The position numbers and the translations under genes were made by a program. From NCBI GenBank assembly GCA_001414325.1, contig LLKB01000005.1, positions 624,303-688,302 of the forward strand: a stretch of DNA of 64,000 nt. The letters run 5' to 3'. The notes under the pieces are model-generated. The model was not told where the DNA came from. It was given only the letters and a program-made list of their open reading frames with translations, and did no database searches. Position 1 is the stretch's first letter; every line of letters starts with the position of its first letter. Origin of the DNA: Butyribacter intestini (GTDB lineage Bacteria > Bacillota > Clostridia > Lachnospirales > Lachnospiraceae). Shown here one piece after another: positions 1 through 7,782 of this stretch.

Positions 1-2
1 CA

Positions 3-416
3 AAAGAGTCGGGCAAATCCGGATATACATATGACCAAAAAGGTAATCTTATCCAGCAGACTAACTATTCAGTAAAAGGAAATGCATCATCATATGTAAG
101 ATACAAATATCGCAAAGGCAGGATTATATTTGAAAAATATTCTTCAAAAGAAGGTAAGATATATTATATATATAAATACGGTTACAATAAAAAAGGACAG
201 CTCATTTCAATTACAAACTACGACAATAAAAAATGTAAAAAACCTGTTTCAATCACAAAATATAAATACAACAAAAAGGGCCTAAAAACTGATGAATATC
301 GTTATGACCCCAAAAACAAACTTGAAAAACATATAAATATCAAATATACTTCCATAAAAGTACATAATGATAATTTCTGGTACGGTGACTGGGTTTTAAA
401 CCATATTTCTGAATAA
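3..416 (+). CDS. C-terminal part of a YD-repeat-like protein (partial, 5' end outside window)
   Basis: An open frame enters from the left edge and stops with TAA at 414-416 (137 codons visible). The peptide is rich in Tyr, Lys and Asn and shows repeated short units such as YTYDQKGNLI, YKYNKKGLKT and YRYDPKNKLE. These resemble the YD/RHS-type beta repeats of secreted or surface proteins. No membrane anchor or toxin domain is visible in this tail, which ends with an aromatic stretch (NFWYGDWVLNH). The gene is followed by a strong bidirectional hairpin. The family assignment rests on repeat pattern only; the full-length protein and its role cannot be judged from this fragment. Confidence 0.6.
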   Translation, partial: KESGKSGYTYDQKGNLIQQTNYSVKGNASSYVRYKYRKGRIIFEKYSSKEGKIYYIYKYGYNKKGQLISITNYDNKKCKKPVSITKYKYNKKGLKTDEYRYDPKNKLEKHINIKYTSIKVHNDNFWYGDWVLNHISE

Positions 417-419
417 AAA

Positions 420-475
420 ATGGCAAAATCAGCGTTTTGCTCTGACATCCCACTACTTTACGGGCATTTTCCTAT
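420..475. repeat. Short structured repeat R3, copy 1
   Basis: The segment begins ATGGCAAAATCAGCGTTTTG (a GCAAAA/TTTTGC hairpin) and ends GCATTTTCCTAT. The same two blocks and the middle CATCnCnCTA-nTTA stretch recur at 30826-30895 in the thiC leader, where a further hairpin is inserted between the blocks. About 24 of the last 34 positions match. Here it lies just after the stop of the partial gene and before the terminator shared with purC. Confidence 0.6.
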
Positions 476-484
476 CCTTTAAAC

Positions 485-529
485 AAAATAACGGTTCACG
501 CTTAAAATCAAGATGTGAACCGTTATTTT
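485..529. terminator. Bidirectional intrinsic terminator
   Basis: A perfect 15-bp stem (485-499 with 515-529; core AACGGTTCAC/GTGAACCGTT) has a 15-nt loop and A-rich/T-rich flanks on both sides. It sits between the convergent partial gene and purC and can serve both. Confidence 0.9.
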
Positions 530-561
530 TATTATGTGTTTTAAAGAATCTTCTGATATAC

Positions 562-1437
562 TTATTTATCAAACTCTTTTCCGGTAAGAAGAAGATATGC
601 TTCTTTGTACTTGTCAACAGTCTTTTCAACAACCTCGTCAGGAAGCTTATAATCGCTGTCAGGATTTTTCTTAAGCCAGTCCCTTACAAACTGCTTGTCA
701 AATGATGGCTGTCCCTGTCCCGGCTTATAACCCTCTACCGGCCAGAATCTTGAACTGTCAGGTGTGAGCATCTCATCACCGAGAACTACATTTCCGTTCT
801 CATCAAGACCAAACTCGAATTTTGTATCAGCTATGATGATACCTTTTTCTGCCGCATAATCTGCACATTTCTTATAAAGGCTGATAGTGCAATCCTTAAT
901 CTGTTTTGCATAATCTGCACCTTTTCCGGGATAAAGCTTTTCAAGTATTTCTACTGACTGCTCAAATGTAATATGCTCATCATGGTCTCCAAGGTCTGCC
1001 TTTGTTGTCGGTGTATAGATAGGCTCAGGAAGTTTATCTGACTCTACAAGACCCTCAGGAAGCTTGATACCGCATACCGTACCATTTTCTTTGTAACTCT
1101 CCCAGCCACTTCCCGTAATATATCCACGAACAATACACTCTATAGGAAGCATATCGAGTTTCTTGCACATCATGCTGTTTCCGTCATATTTTTCATTCTG
1201 GAAAAACTCAGGCATATCTTTTACATCAACTGAAATCATATGGTTTGGAAGAATGTCCTTTGTGAAATCAAACCAAAACTTTGACATCTGTGTAAGTATT
1301 GCGCCCTTTTTTGTCACTTTATTCTTCAAGATAACATCAAATGCTGATATTCTGTCTGTAGCAACAATAATAAGGCTGTCGCCATTGTCATAAACCTCGC
1401 GTACTTTACCTTCTTTGATCGGTGAAAATTCCTTCAT
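562..1437 (-). CDS. purC: Phosphoribosylaminoimidazole-succinocarboxamide synthase (SAICAR synthase)
   Basis: PurC (291 aa) joins CAIR and aspartate using ATP in the eighth step of de novo IMP synthesis. The N-terminus carries the nucleotide-binding KEGKVREVYD motif and the ATDRISAFD signature. The central SAICAR synthase signature IECIVRGYITGSGW and the PDSSRFWP segment near residue 230 are present. Length fits the eukaryote-like/long bacterial form (about 290 aa) rather than the 237-aa E. coli enzyme. GGAGGA lies 9 nt before the ATG. The gene stands alone on the minus strand with its own promoter, away from any other pur gene in the window; no purine riboswitch was recognised in the 140-nt leader. 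Confidence 0.96.
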   Translation of the reverse strand: MKEFSPIKEGKVREVYDNGDSLIIVATDRISAFDVILKNKVTKKGAILTQMSKFWFDFTKDILPNHMISVDVKDMPEFFQNEKYDGNSMMCKKLDMLPIECIVRGYITGSGWESYKENGTVCGIKLPEGLVESDKLPEPIYTPTTKADLGDHDEHITFEQSVEILEKLYPGKGADYAKQIKDCTISLYKKCADYAAEKGIIIADTKFEFGLDENGNVVLGDEMLTPDSSRFWPVEGYKPGQGQPSFDKQFVRDWLKKNPDSDYKLPDEVVEKTVDKYKEAYLLLTGKEFDK

Positions 1438-1585
1438 TGTGTATGTCCTCCATTTGTTTTGTGATTATTTGTAAAAATTGCTTTTCAACGATTTAATTAT
1501 TCTTAACAACCTGTTATCAAATATAAGTTTTTGCAACAACAGCTTATGTTTAAAAACATTTTGTCATTAGAAATAACTTATTTCT

Positions 1586-1614
1586 ATTTTAGAATACAAA
1601 CTCCACTTTGTAAA
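1586..1614 (-). promoter_or_regulatory. Sigma-A promoter for purC
   Basis: On the minus strand TTTACA and TAAAAT are separated by exactly 17 nt. The predicted transcript starts near 1579, giving a leader of about 140 nt. Confidence 0.65.
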
Positions 1615-1701
1615 GAGACAAAATCGCAACAATAAACATATCAAAAAAACTGTCTTTCATTTTCTTATTTCAAAAATCATCAAACAAGCTGTCAGCTATT
1701 A

Positions 1702-3000
1702 TCACGCATAACTAAAAAATCTTTCTAAAATTTTCTCCAGATATACTTGGTCATATATTCCCATAGTCTCCCTTGAAGAGTGCATCGCAAGAACAGGTAC
1801 ACCCACATCAAGCATCCTCATAGGAATATTTGCAACCGTTATTGTACCTAATGTACTTCCTCCCGGAATGTCTGAACGGTTCACAAACCTCTGGCACTTT
1901 ATATCATATCTGTCACACAAGCCTTTAACAATTCCTATGACAACCGGATCACTTGCATAGCGTTCTCCTGCCGAAGTCTTTATTCCAAATCCATGATTTA
2001 GCAAAAGTTTGTTGGTAGGGTCATTCTTTTCCGGCATATTCGGATGTATTCCATGTGCTACATCTACCGACAATCCTACGGCATCTGCCAGTGCACACTC
2101 TGCAGTTTCCTCATCATATCCGAATTTTCTAAATATCCTGTCTATAATATTCCTTATTATGACAGAACCTGCCCCCTGTTTTGTACCACTGCCAACTTCT
2201 TCGCTGTCATATATCACAGCCATGTTGAACCCATCATCCGGTACATTGCTTTTTATGCCTTTCACACAAGCCTGAACTGATGTCATATTATCAAGTCTTC
2301 CTGCCGAAAATAACTCTCCGTTTAATCCAAGAACGCACGGTGTCTCAACAGGATACAAAAACATATCATAGTCAAGAATATTTTCTGCTCCAACTCCAGT
2401 CTTATCCGCAAGATATGTCTCCCAGATATTTTTTGTATCTTTTATATCTGTCGTTTCAGACAAAGCCATAACCGGAATCATGTCTTTCTGTCTGTTTAAC
2501 TCCACTCCTTTGTTTATCTCACGGTTCATATGAATGGCAAGATTTGGAATAATAAACAATGGTTGTTTAAAATCCACGAATCTGACTTCCGGCTTCATAA
2601 TGTCATCCGTCTTTATTATAACCCTGCCCGCCGCAGATAACGGTCTGTCAAGCCAGGTATTTAAAATTGCACCTCCATAAACTTCAACATTCATCTTTAT
2701 GTAACCATTTGATTCCATCTGACAGTCAGGCTTTACTTTAAGACATGGAAAATCTGAATGTGCCGCCGCAAATCTGAAATTTTCACCCTGCCAGTTTTCT
2801 CCGACACAAAAAGAGGCAATAGTAGAATCATAGACATTTACATAATACTTTCCGCCCTTTTTAAGTTTCCATTTTCTATCAAGAAAAAGTCTTTCAAAGC
2901 CTGCTTCGTCAAGTTCTTTCATAACATACAATACTGTATGAAACGGTGATACCGATGACTCAATGCGTCTTTTTAGCTCATCCGCTGTTTTATTATCCAC
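1702..3000 (-). CDS. M18 family aminopeptidase
   Basis: A 432-aa cytosolic zinc aminopeptidase of the M18 (aspartyl aminopeptidase/ApeB) family, removing N-terminal residues from peptides. Metal-ligand motifs typical of M18 are all visible: AAAHSDFPCLKVKP (His), AGRLDNMTS (Asp), YDSEEVGSGTKQGAGS (Glu pair), SVDVAHGIHP (Asp/His) and the C-terminal MHSSRETMG His. Length matches the family. It is the last gene of a closely spaced run (trpF, solute-binding protein, chemoreceptor, M18); only 12 nt separate its start from the chemoreceptor stop, with AGGAGG upstream. A link to peptide uptake or use is possible but not shown. Confidence 0.93.
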   Translation of the reverse strand: MDNKTADELKRRIESSVSPFHTVLYVMKELDEAGFERLFLDRKWKLKKGGKYYVNVYDSTIASFCVGENWQGENFRFAAAHSDFPCLKVKPDCQMESNGYIKMNVEVYGGAILNTWLDRPLSAAGRVIIKTDDIMKPEVRFVDFKQPLFIIPNLAIHMNREINKGVELNRQKDMIPVMALSETTDIKDTKNIWETYLADKTGVGAENILDYDMFLYPVETPCVLGLNGELFSAGRLDNMTSVQACVKGIKSNVPDDGFNMAVIYDSEEVGSGTKQGAGSVIIRNIIDRIFRKFGYDEETAECALADAVGLSVDVAHGIHPNMPEKNDPTNKLLLNHGFGIKTSAGERYASDPVVIGIVKGLCDRYDIKCQRFVNRSDIPGGSTLGTITVANIPMRMLDVGVPVLAMHSSRETMGIYDQVYLEKILERFFSYA

Positions 3001-3012
3001 TGTGCTTTCCTC

Positions 3013-4743
3013 CTAAAGCCTGACAAAAATCTCAGTTTCTTTTCTCAGATCTTCAGCTATCGCCTGATTTTCATTCATTTCATTTGAAATAATCTCTATA
3101 TCGGCTGCAAGATCCTGAACGCTGTCTGCTGTTCCATTTACTCCCTGTGCACCTTCATCAATAGCATTGCTTATTGAATCAATAGCTGTTGCTATCTGTT
3201 CCACCGTATCTTTAAGCGTCTCCGTTTTTTTGTTAAATTCGCCCATAGCTTCTTCGATATATGTAGCATTATCACGATATTCCGTACCTGCTTTAACAAA
3301 TGTCGAAAAATCTTCCATGATAGACTCATTCAGATACTCTATAAGATCCTGTGAATGTCCCGCAAGGCTGTGTACAGCTTCAACTATAACAGTATTTATT
3401 TCCTGAATATGACTTGCGGTGTTTCTGCTTGCATCAGCAAGATCACCTATCTCGTGTGCAACCACTGCAAATCCTCTTCCGACTTCTCCTGCTCTGGCTG
3501 CCTCTATCGATGCATTGAGTGCAAGCAGATTTGTCTGTTGAGCAATATTCAAAATATCTCCCGTCAAATCATTTATCTTGTCAATACTCTTGCTGTCTTC
3601 TATAGCTTTATTAAGTTCTGACAATATAAGCTCTACTTTTTCTTTTGTCACATCCATATTTGTCTGAGCCATTTTTTCCATATTTTCAGCGTGCTCTTTC
3701 ATTTCAACTGAATAGTTGTTTATCTCTGAAGATCTGTCAGCAATAACAATAACATCCTGATTTACTGATGCTGCATTATCATTAATCCTTGCTGTGTCAC
3801 TTCCTATCTGTGTCATCGTTGCAGCAAGTTCTTCCGTAAGTGATGAAAGGTCTGACACACTATTATTAGAACGGTGTACTCTCTCTGAAACCTCACCTGC
3901 AATCTTATCCATATTTTTTGAACTTCCCGAAACCATACCAAGTATGCCCTGCAATCTCTCTATAAAAGTATTGATACCCATTCCAAGAGCTGAAATCTCA
4001 TCATCAGACTGTACTGTAATCCTCTTTGTAAGGTCACCTTTTCTTTCATCTATATCATTGATAATATCATCAATTTCTTTTTTACTCTTAACAATAGGTG
4101 ATATTATCTTCCTCTGTACAACAACTGCTGCAAACAAAAATGCAACAACACATATTGTAATACTGACAATACTTGTCACCAATGCTGACATATAACCTTT
4201 TTGCAATGTAGTTTTAGCTTCCTGAGATGACTTCTTTGCATTTTCTATCATCCTGTTTATCCCGGAATACATTGCCTCTGAAGAATCTTTTAGTTTGCCG
4301 TTTGCTATAGCAAAAGCGGCTTCATTTTTAGTGTCTGCACTAAGTGCTATCATTGTAGATATCGAATCCTTAAATACAGTATATTTTTTAACTATATTAT
4401 TATATACACTTTCCTGACCTGTTGAATATTTTTTCAATTCATTTATCTTCTTATCAAGCTGTGTTTTTTTTGTATTTATAATTTTAACATAGTTTATCAT
4501 AGAATTTGAATCCGTTGCAACAATGTGCGACAATCCGGCTGCATGAATATCCTTTGCAATCGCCTCAATATCGGATAGTTCTGTAATACCTACAAGATAT
4601 GTATCCGATATAACTGTTGCTTTTTTATTAACCTGTCTTATATTGTGTTCAGATGCAATATTGGATATAACTGCTATCAATCCCAGTATTATAATAGGAA
4701 GATATACCCAGAATCTGATACTTGACCTAATTTTACTTTTCAT
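3013..4743 (-). CDS. Methyl-accepting chemotaxis protein
   Basis: A 576-aa transmembrane chemoreceptor. The start is set at 4743 (MKSKIRSS) because AAAGGAGGAATT sits just before it; an in-frame upstream ATG lacks a site. TM1 is at about 10-29, followed by a helical extracellular sensor of about 155 residues (four-helix-bundle type by appearance). TM2 is at about 185-210, then a HAMP linker and a long cytoplasmic coiled coil. The signalling hairpin tip reads [31 protein letters not shown], diagnostic for MCPs that bind CheA/CheW. It lies 48 nt after a solute-binding lipoprotein gene, suggesting, by inference, that the receptor could read the loaded lipoprotein. No che genes are in the window. 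Confidence 0.95.
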   Translation of the reverse strand: MKSKIRSSIRFWVYLPIIILGLIAVISNIASEHNIRQVNKKATVISDTYLVGITELSDIEAIAKDIHAAGLSHIVATDSNSMINYVKIINTKKTQLDKKINELKKYSTGQESVYNNIVKKYTVFKDSISTMIALSADTKNEAAFAIANGKLKDSSEAMYSGINRMIENAKKSSQEAKTTLQKGYMSALVTSIVSITICVVAFLFAAVVVQRKIISPIVKSKKEIDDIINDIDERKGDLTKRITVQSDDEISALGMGINTFIERLQGILGMVSGSSKNMDKIAGEVSERVHRSNNSVSDLSSLTEELAATMTQIGSDTARINDNAASVNQDVIVIADRSSEINNYSVEMKEHAENMEKMAQTNMDVTKEKVELILSELNKAIEDSKSIDKINDLTGDILNIAQQTNLLALNASIEAARAGEVGRGFAVVAHEIGDLADASRNTASHIQEINTVIVEAVHSLAGHSQDLIEYLNESIMEDFSTFVKAGTEYRDNATYIEEAMGEFNKKTETLKDTVEQIATAIDSISNAIDEGAQGVNGTADSVQDLAADIEIISNEMNENQAIAEDLRKETEIFVRL

Positions 4744-4791
4744 AAAACAATTCCTCCTTTTTTCCACGCTGCAAAACGCATCCATATTTGC

Positions 4792-6048
4792 TTATTGTAC
4801 AGTCGATGCATTTATCTGTTTTACAATCTTATCAAGATAATTTTGAAGATTTCCACTTATTGAATTGTTTGCTAATGCTTTTCCAAGATTTGAGGAAGGC
4901 GTCCAGAAATTTCCCCCAAGTCTTTGCAATTCTGAATATGTCTGCTGTGCAAGTATCGCCTGAACTGCCTGGGATTTTTTTATCTCATCCGCCTTACCTG
5001 CCTTTATATTTGAAGGTCCCTGTCCTCTCATCTCAAATCTCAGCTTCTGATTATCCTCATTTGATATGTATTGTGCAAGCTTATGTGCCCACTCTTTATT
5101 TTTTGAATATGGATTTACACCAAGCATCTTATACCCAAAATATGTAGACATCTGTACTTTTTTTCCGTTACAGTTGTATGCAGGAAGCATTGCCGCTGCA
5201 TAATTTTTACCATACATCTTCTTTATAGCCGCTTCATCCCAGATACCGCTGACACACGCAATAACTTTGCCTTTCTTTATACCGGTAAGCCAGTCGGTTG
5301 TATTTTCAAATCCCTTGTTTTTTCCAATTCTTATAAGTGAATTAGCAACATCCGTTCCTTTAATTTGATTTTGCGTTGAATTCCAGTTACATGAATTTGT
5401 AACTCCATCTTTATTTAATTTAACCTTAAGTCCGGTCTGACCATAAAACGCATAAAGATACCAGCCTGATGTCCAATCCATTGCAAATTTTTTATTATTT
5501 TTTGCCGCAATAGACAATATCCTGTCAAGACTTTTTACATCAGAGGCTTTTAAATATTTCTTATTATAATACAAAAAATATCCATTATCTGCAGTTATAG
5601 GATATCCATATATGGTATTATTGACTGTAACTGCCTTTACTGCTGATGCAAGATTTTCATTTTTTACAGTATCTGCATTTTTAACCGGGTCAGCGGCTCC
5701 GCCTGCTGCTATCGCACTTATATCACCATCCGTAGTTGTATATACATCTGCACCTTTAAGTACATTTCCAAGAAGATTTGATCTGCACTCACCCTCGACC
5801 ATATCTTTATGTATAATGGAAATATCCGCTTCTGAACTGTGTTCTTTTATAAAGTTGTCTGCTACTTTCTTTAAATACTCCCTGTCCTCTGCTCCTGCCC
5901 ATACAGTTAATTCAACCTTTTCAGTTTTTTTCTTACTGTCATCTGCTGCACTATTGTTCTTTGCATTGTCCGGTCTGCCCGAACATCCTGTAAGCATACT
6001 AACAGCCATCAATGCTGCAAGCATTCCAGCTAATATTTTTTTTCTCAT
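4792..6048 (-). CDS. Extracellular solute-binding lipoprotein (sugar/oligosaccharide type)
   Basis: A 418-aa exported lipoprotein: positively charged N-terminus, hydrophobic core and lipobox LTGC with Cys22, then a low-complexity Asn/Lys linker. The body resembles the maltose-binding-like cluster of ABC solute receptors (VELTVWAGAEDREYLKKVA, later PVKNADTV, GYPITADNGYFLYYNKKYL, KEWAHKLAQYISNEDNQKLR). AGGAGGAAATATT precedes the ATG. No permease or ATPase gene is adjacent; instead trpF lies 16 nt upstream and the chemoreceptor 48 nt downstream. It may therefore serve transport genes elsewhere, or act mainly as a ligand sensor for the receptor. The ligand cannot be told from sequence. Confidence 0.9.
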   Translation of the reverse strand: MRKKILAGMLAALMAVSMLTGCSGRPDNAKNNSAADDSKKKTEKVELTVWAGAEDREYLKKVADNFIKEHSSEADISIIHKDMVEGECRSNLLGNVLKGADVYTTTDGDISAIAAGGAADPVKNADTVKNENLASAVKAVTVNNTIYGYPITADNGYFLYYNKKYLKASDVKSLDRILSIAAKNNKKFAMDWTSGWYLYAFYGQTGLKVKLNKDGVTNSCNWNSTQNQIKGTDVANSLIRIGKNKGFENTTDWLTGIKKGKVIACVSGIWDEAAIKKMYGKNYAAAMLPAYNCNGKKVQMSTYFGYKMLGVNPYSKNKEWAHKLAQYISNEDNQKLRFEMRGQGPSNIKAGKADEIKKSQAVQAILAQQTYSELQRLGGNFWTPSSNLGKALANNSISGNLQNYLDKIVKQINASTVQ

Positions 6049-6064
6049 AAAATATTTCCTCCTG

Positions 6065-6697
6065 CTAAATCTTATTATTTATTTCAAGCTGCCTGATGAA
6101 TTGTTTAATCTTTTCCGGATCTTTGCCGCTGCCACTGTCATATTCAACACCTGAAGATACATCAACCACATCCGGATTAACCAGTTTTACAGCTTCTCTA
6201 ACATTTGAATCATTTAAACCTCCGGCAAGTATAAAAGTTTTGGCATCACGCTTTATGTCATTAAGAATACTCCAGTCAAAAACTTTTCCACTTCCGGGAA
6301 CTGCTGCATCGAACACATAACCCACTATTTTGGCATTATTTTGATATTTGTGTATATTTTTTATGTCCTTTATATTAAATGCCTTAAAAACCGGTTTGCT
6401 TATTTGTTCCAACAGCCTGTCTTTAATCTCACCATGTATCTGGACATAGTCAAATCCTGACCCATTTATCTGCTGTATCTCGCTTTCATCCGGTGATACA
6501 ATAACAGCTACCTTTTTTATATTTTCATCAAGTTCTGCCATTATCTGTTCCGCTTTTTCTATACTTATATTTCTTTTGCTCTTTGGAAAAAACAAAACAA
6601 ATCCGGCAAAATCAACCTTGTTTTTATTTAGATAGTCTGCTTCTACTGTATCTGTAAGGCCACAAACTTTTACCAAAACAGCTCTATTATCTTTCAA
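6065..6697 (-). CDS. trpF: Phosphoribosylanthranilate isomerase
   Basis: TrpF (210 aa) catalyses the Amadori rearrangement of phosphoribosylanthranilate to CdRP in tryptophan synthesis. The TIM-barrel motifs are present: VKVCGLTDTVEA (catalytic Cys), DFAGFVLFFPKSKRNIS, DYVQIHGE, a catalytic Asp in GYVFDAAVPGSGKVFDW, FILAGGLNDSNV and PDVVDVSSGVE with DSGSGKDPEKI. Length is normal. It is cut off from any other trp gene and heads a run with a solute-binding lipoprotein, a chemoreceptor and an M18 peptidase. A 21-bp AT palindrome lies directly upstream. GGGGGAGT precedes the ATG. Confidence 0.95.
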   Translation of the reverse strand: MKDNRAVLVKVCGLTDTVEADYLNKNKVDFAGFVLFFPKSKRNISIEKAEQIMAELDENIKKVAVIVSPDESEIQQINGSGFDYVQIHGEIKDRLLEQISKPVFKAFNIKDIKNIHKYQNNAKIVGYVFDAAVPGSGKVFDWSILNDIKRDAKTFILAGGLNDSNVREAVKLVNPDVVDVSSGVEYDSGSGKDPEKIKQFIRQLEINNKI

Positions 6698-6724
6698 AAC
6701 AATACTCCCCCTAAAAACTCATAT

Positions 6725-6745
6725 TTATCTATATTATATAGATAA
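6725..6745. promoter_or_regulatory. 21-bp AT palindrome at the trpF operon promoter
   Basis: TTATCTATA-TTA-TATAGATAA is a perfect inverted repeat about 28 nt before the trpF start. It contains a TATAAT on the minus strand, so a protein bound here would cover a likely -10 box. No -35 box of good quality was found at 16-18 nt, which fits an activator- or repressor-dependent promoter. The regulator is unknown. Confidence 0.45.
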
Positions 6746-7022
6746 TTTAAAGTGAACGATATGTTAATTTAATAAAATTATACCCGATTTTACCAATAAA
6801 AGCAATTTTTATTAACAAAAACAGTATATTTATAATTAAACAGTTCAGCCTTTCATTTATAATTCAACTTGATAATTTTCTTTAGAGAACAGTTTTGATT
6901 TTATGAAGATTACAATCAATGCATTAACTATTACTATAGATAATCTGATATTTTTATTTTTTTTAAATCTGACCCTTTAGAAACCACAAAAATTATATTA
7001 TGATTTTTTAGGTTTTAGATTC
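6746..7022. other. AT-rich spacer with a relic of the palindromic element
   Basis: No gene is seen. Around 6840-6860 the string AACAGTTCAGCC is followed directly by TTTCATTTAT, two blocks that are about 90 nt apart in the full ~185-bp element (31205, 43340). This looks like an internally deleted relic. The rest is AT-rich sequence between the divergent trpF and ECF genes. Confidence 0.35.
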
Positions 7023-7069
7023 GCAATGCTAATCTTAAATCTCTACTACACAAAAGCTTAAAGCATTGC
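7023..7069 (+). promoter_or_regulatory. Inverted repeat in the leader of the ECF S-component gene
   Basis: GCAATGCT (7023-7030) is complementary to AGCATTGC (7062-7069), the latter 6 nt before the AGAGGA ribosome site. A shorter AGATT/AATCT pair lies around it. Pairing could affect translation of the transporter. It does not match any riboswitch class I recognise. Confidence 0.3.
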
Positions 7070-7084
7070 AGAAAAGAGGAAAAA

Positions 7085-7603
7085 ATGAATAAATCGCTTA
7101 AAAATCTGGTTATGGCAGCTTTATTTGCCGCCTTATCATGCGTTGCAACATCAATAATCCGTATTCCCACACCAGGAACAGGTGGATATATTCACCCCGG
7201 TGATGCAATCGTAATCTTATCCGGAGTATTCTTAGGACCTGTCTACGGACTTTTCGCAGGCGGTATTGGTTCAGCACTCTCTGATTTCATCGGTGGTTAT
7301 TTCGTATATGTACCTATAACTTTTGTTATAAAAGGACTCATTGCATTTATAGCCGGCTATATTTTCCAGAAAGCTGCAGCAAACAATCATTCAAAACATT
7401 TAGCCGTAGCATTCGGTGGTGTTGCTGATATCATTTTAGTAGCAGGCGGATATTTCATCTGTGAACTGCCAATGTACGGAATAGGAGCCGCTGCAAGCAT
7501 ACCGTCAAACATCATTCAGGGTGTAAGCGGTCTTATAATCGCAAGTATTCTCTATCCGTTACTCAACCCTGCACTCAAGCCACTCTTATATAACGAGCGT
7601 TAA
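7085..7603 (+). CDS. ECF transporter S component (vitamin/cofactor uptake), substrate unresolved
   Basis: A 172-aa integral membrane protein with about six hydrophobic segments. The N-terminal MAALFAALSCVATSIIRIPTP block, the PGDAIVILSGVFLGPVYG loop and GGIGSALSDFIGGYFVYVP are typical of small S-components of energy-coupling factor transporters (PF07155-like, a group with predicted hydroxymethylpyrimidine or pyridoxine carriers). Such proteins bind substrate and need a shared EcfA/EcfA'/EcfT module, which is not in this window. It is monocistronic, divergent from trpF, and followed by a strong terminator. AGAGGA lies before the ATG. The substrate assignment is left open. Confidence 0.82.
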   Translation: MNKSLKNLVMAALFAALSCVATSIIRIPTPGTGGYIHPGDAIVILSGVFLGPVYGLFAGGIGSALSDFIGGYFVYVPITFVIKGLIAFIAGYIFQKAAANNHSKHLAVAFGGVADIILVAGGYFICELPMYGIGAAASIPSNIIQGVSGLIIASILYPLLNPALKPLLYNER

Positions 7604-7630
7604 GAATATAACAGAAATTTAATACAATCA

Positions 7631-7678
7631 AAAACATCATTTACGATTACCATTACGGTATGTTGTAAATGATGTTTT
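7631..7678. terminator. Intrinsic terminator after the ECF gene
   Basis: A 14-bp stem (AAAACATCATTTAC with GTAAATGATGTTTT; 7631-7644 and 7665-7678), followed by TT and preceded by A-rich sequence, so it may work in both directions. It sits 27 nt after the ECF stop. Confidence 0.85.
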
Positions 7679-7692
7679 TTAATAAGAAATTT

Positions 7693-7782
7693 ATCTTCTA
7701 AGATAAACTCGTCTTAAACTTCGATAGTGAAGTTTGTGCGAAGCACAAATCTTCTAAGATGAACTCGTCAGAGTTCATCTTA
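7693..7782. repeat. Cluster of small hairpins with a 21-bp tandem repeat, overlapping a stop codon
   Basis: ATCTTCTAAGAT(A/G)AACTCGTC occurs at 7693-7713 and again at 7749-7769 (one difference, 56-nt period). Between them lie two compact hairpins, AAACTTC...GAAGTTT and GTGCGAAGCAC. The second copy starts a perfect 12-bp stem with 4-nt loop (7755-7766/7771-7782) that covers the stop codon of the downstream minus-strand NlpC/P60 gene. It may act as a 3' stabiliser or weak terminator for that gene. Confidence 0.6.

Noticed and set aside
1438-1585. Purine riboswitch in the purC leader
   Set aside because: The conserved purine aptamer core was not found.
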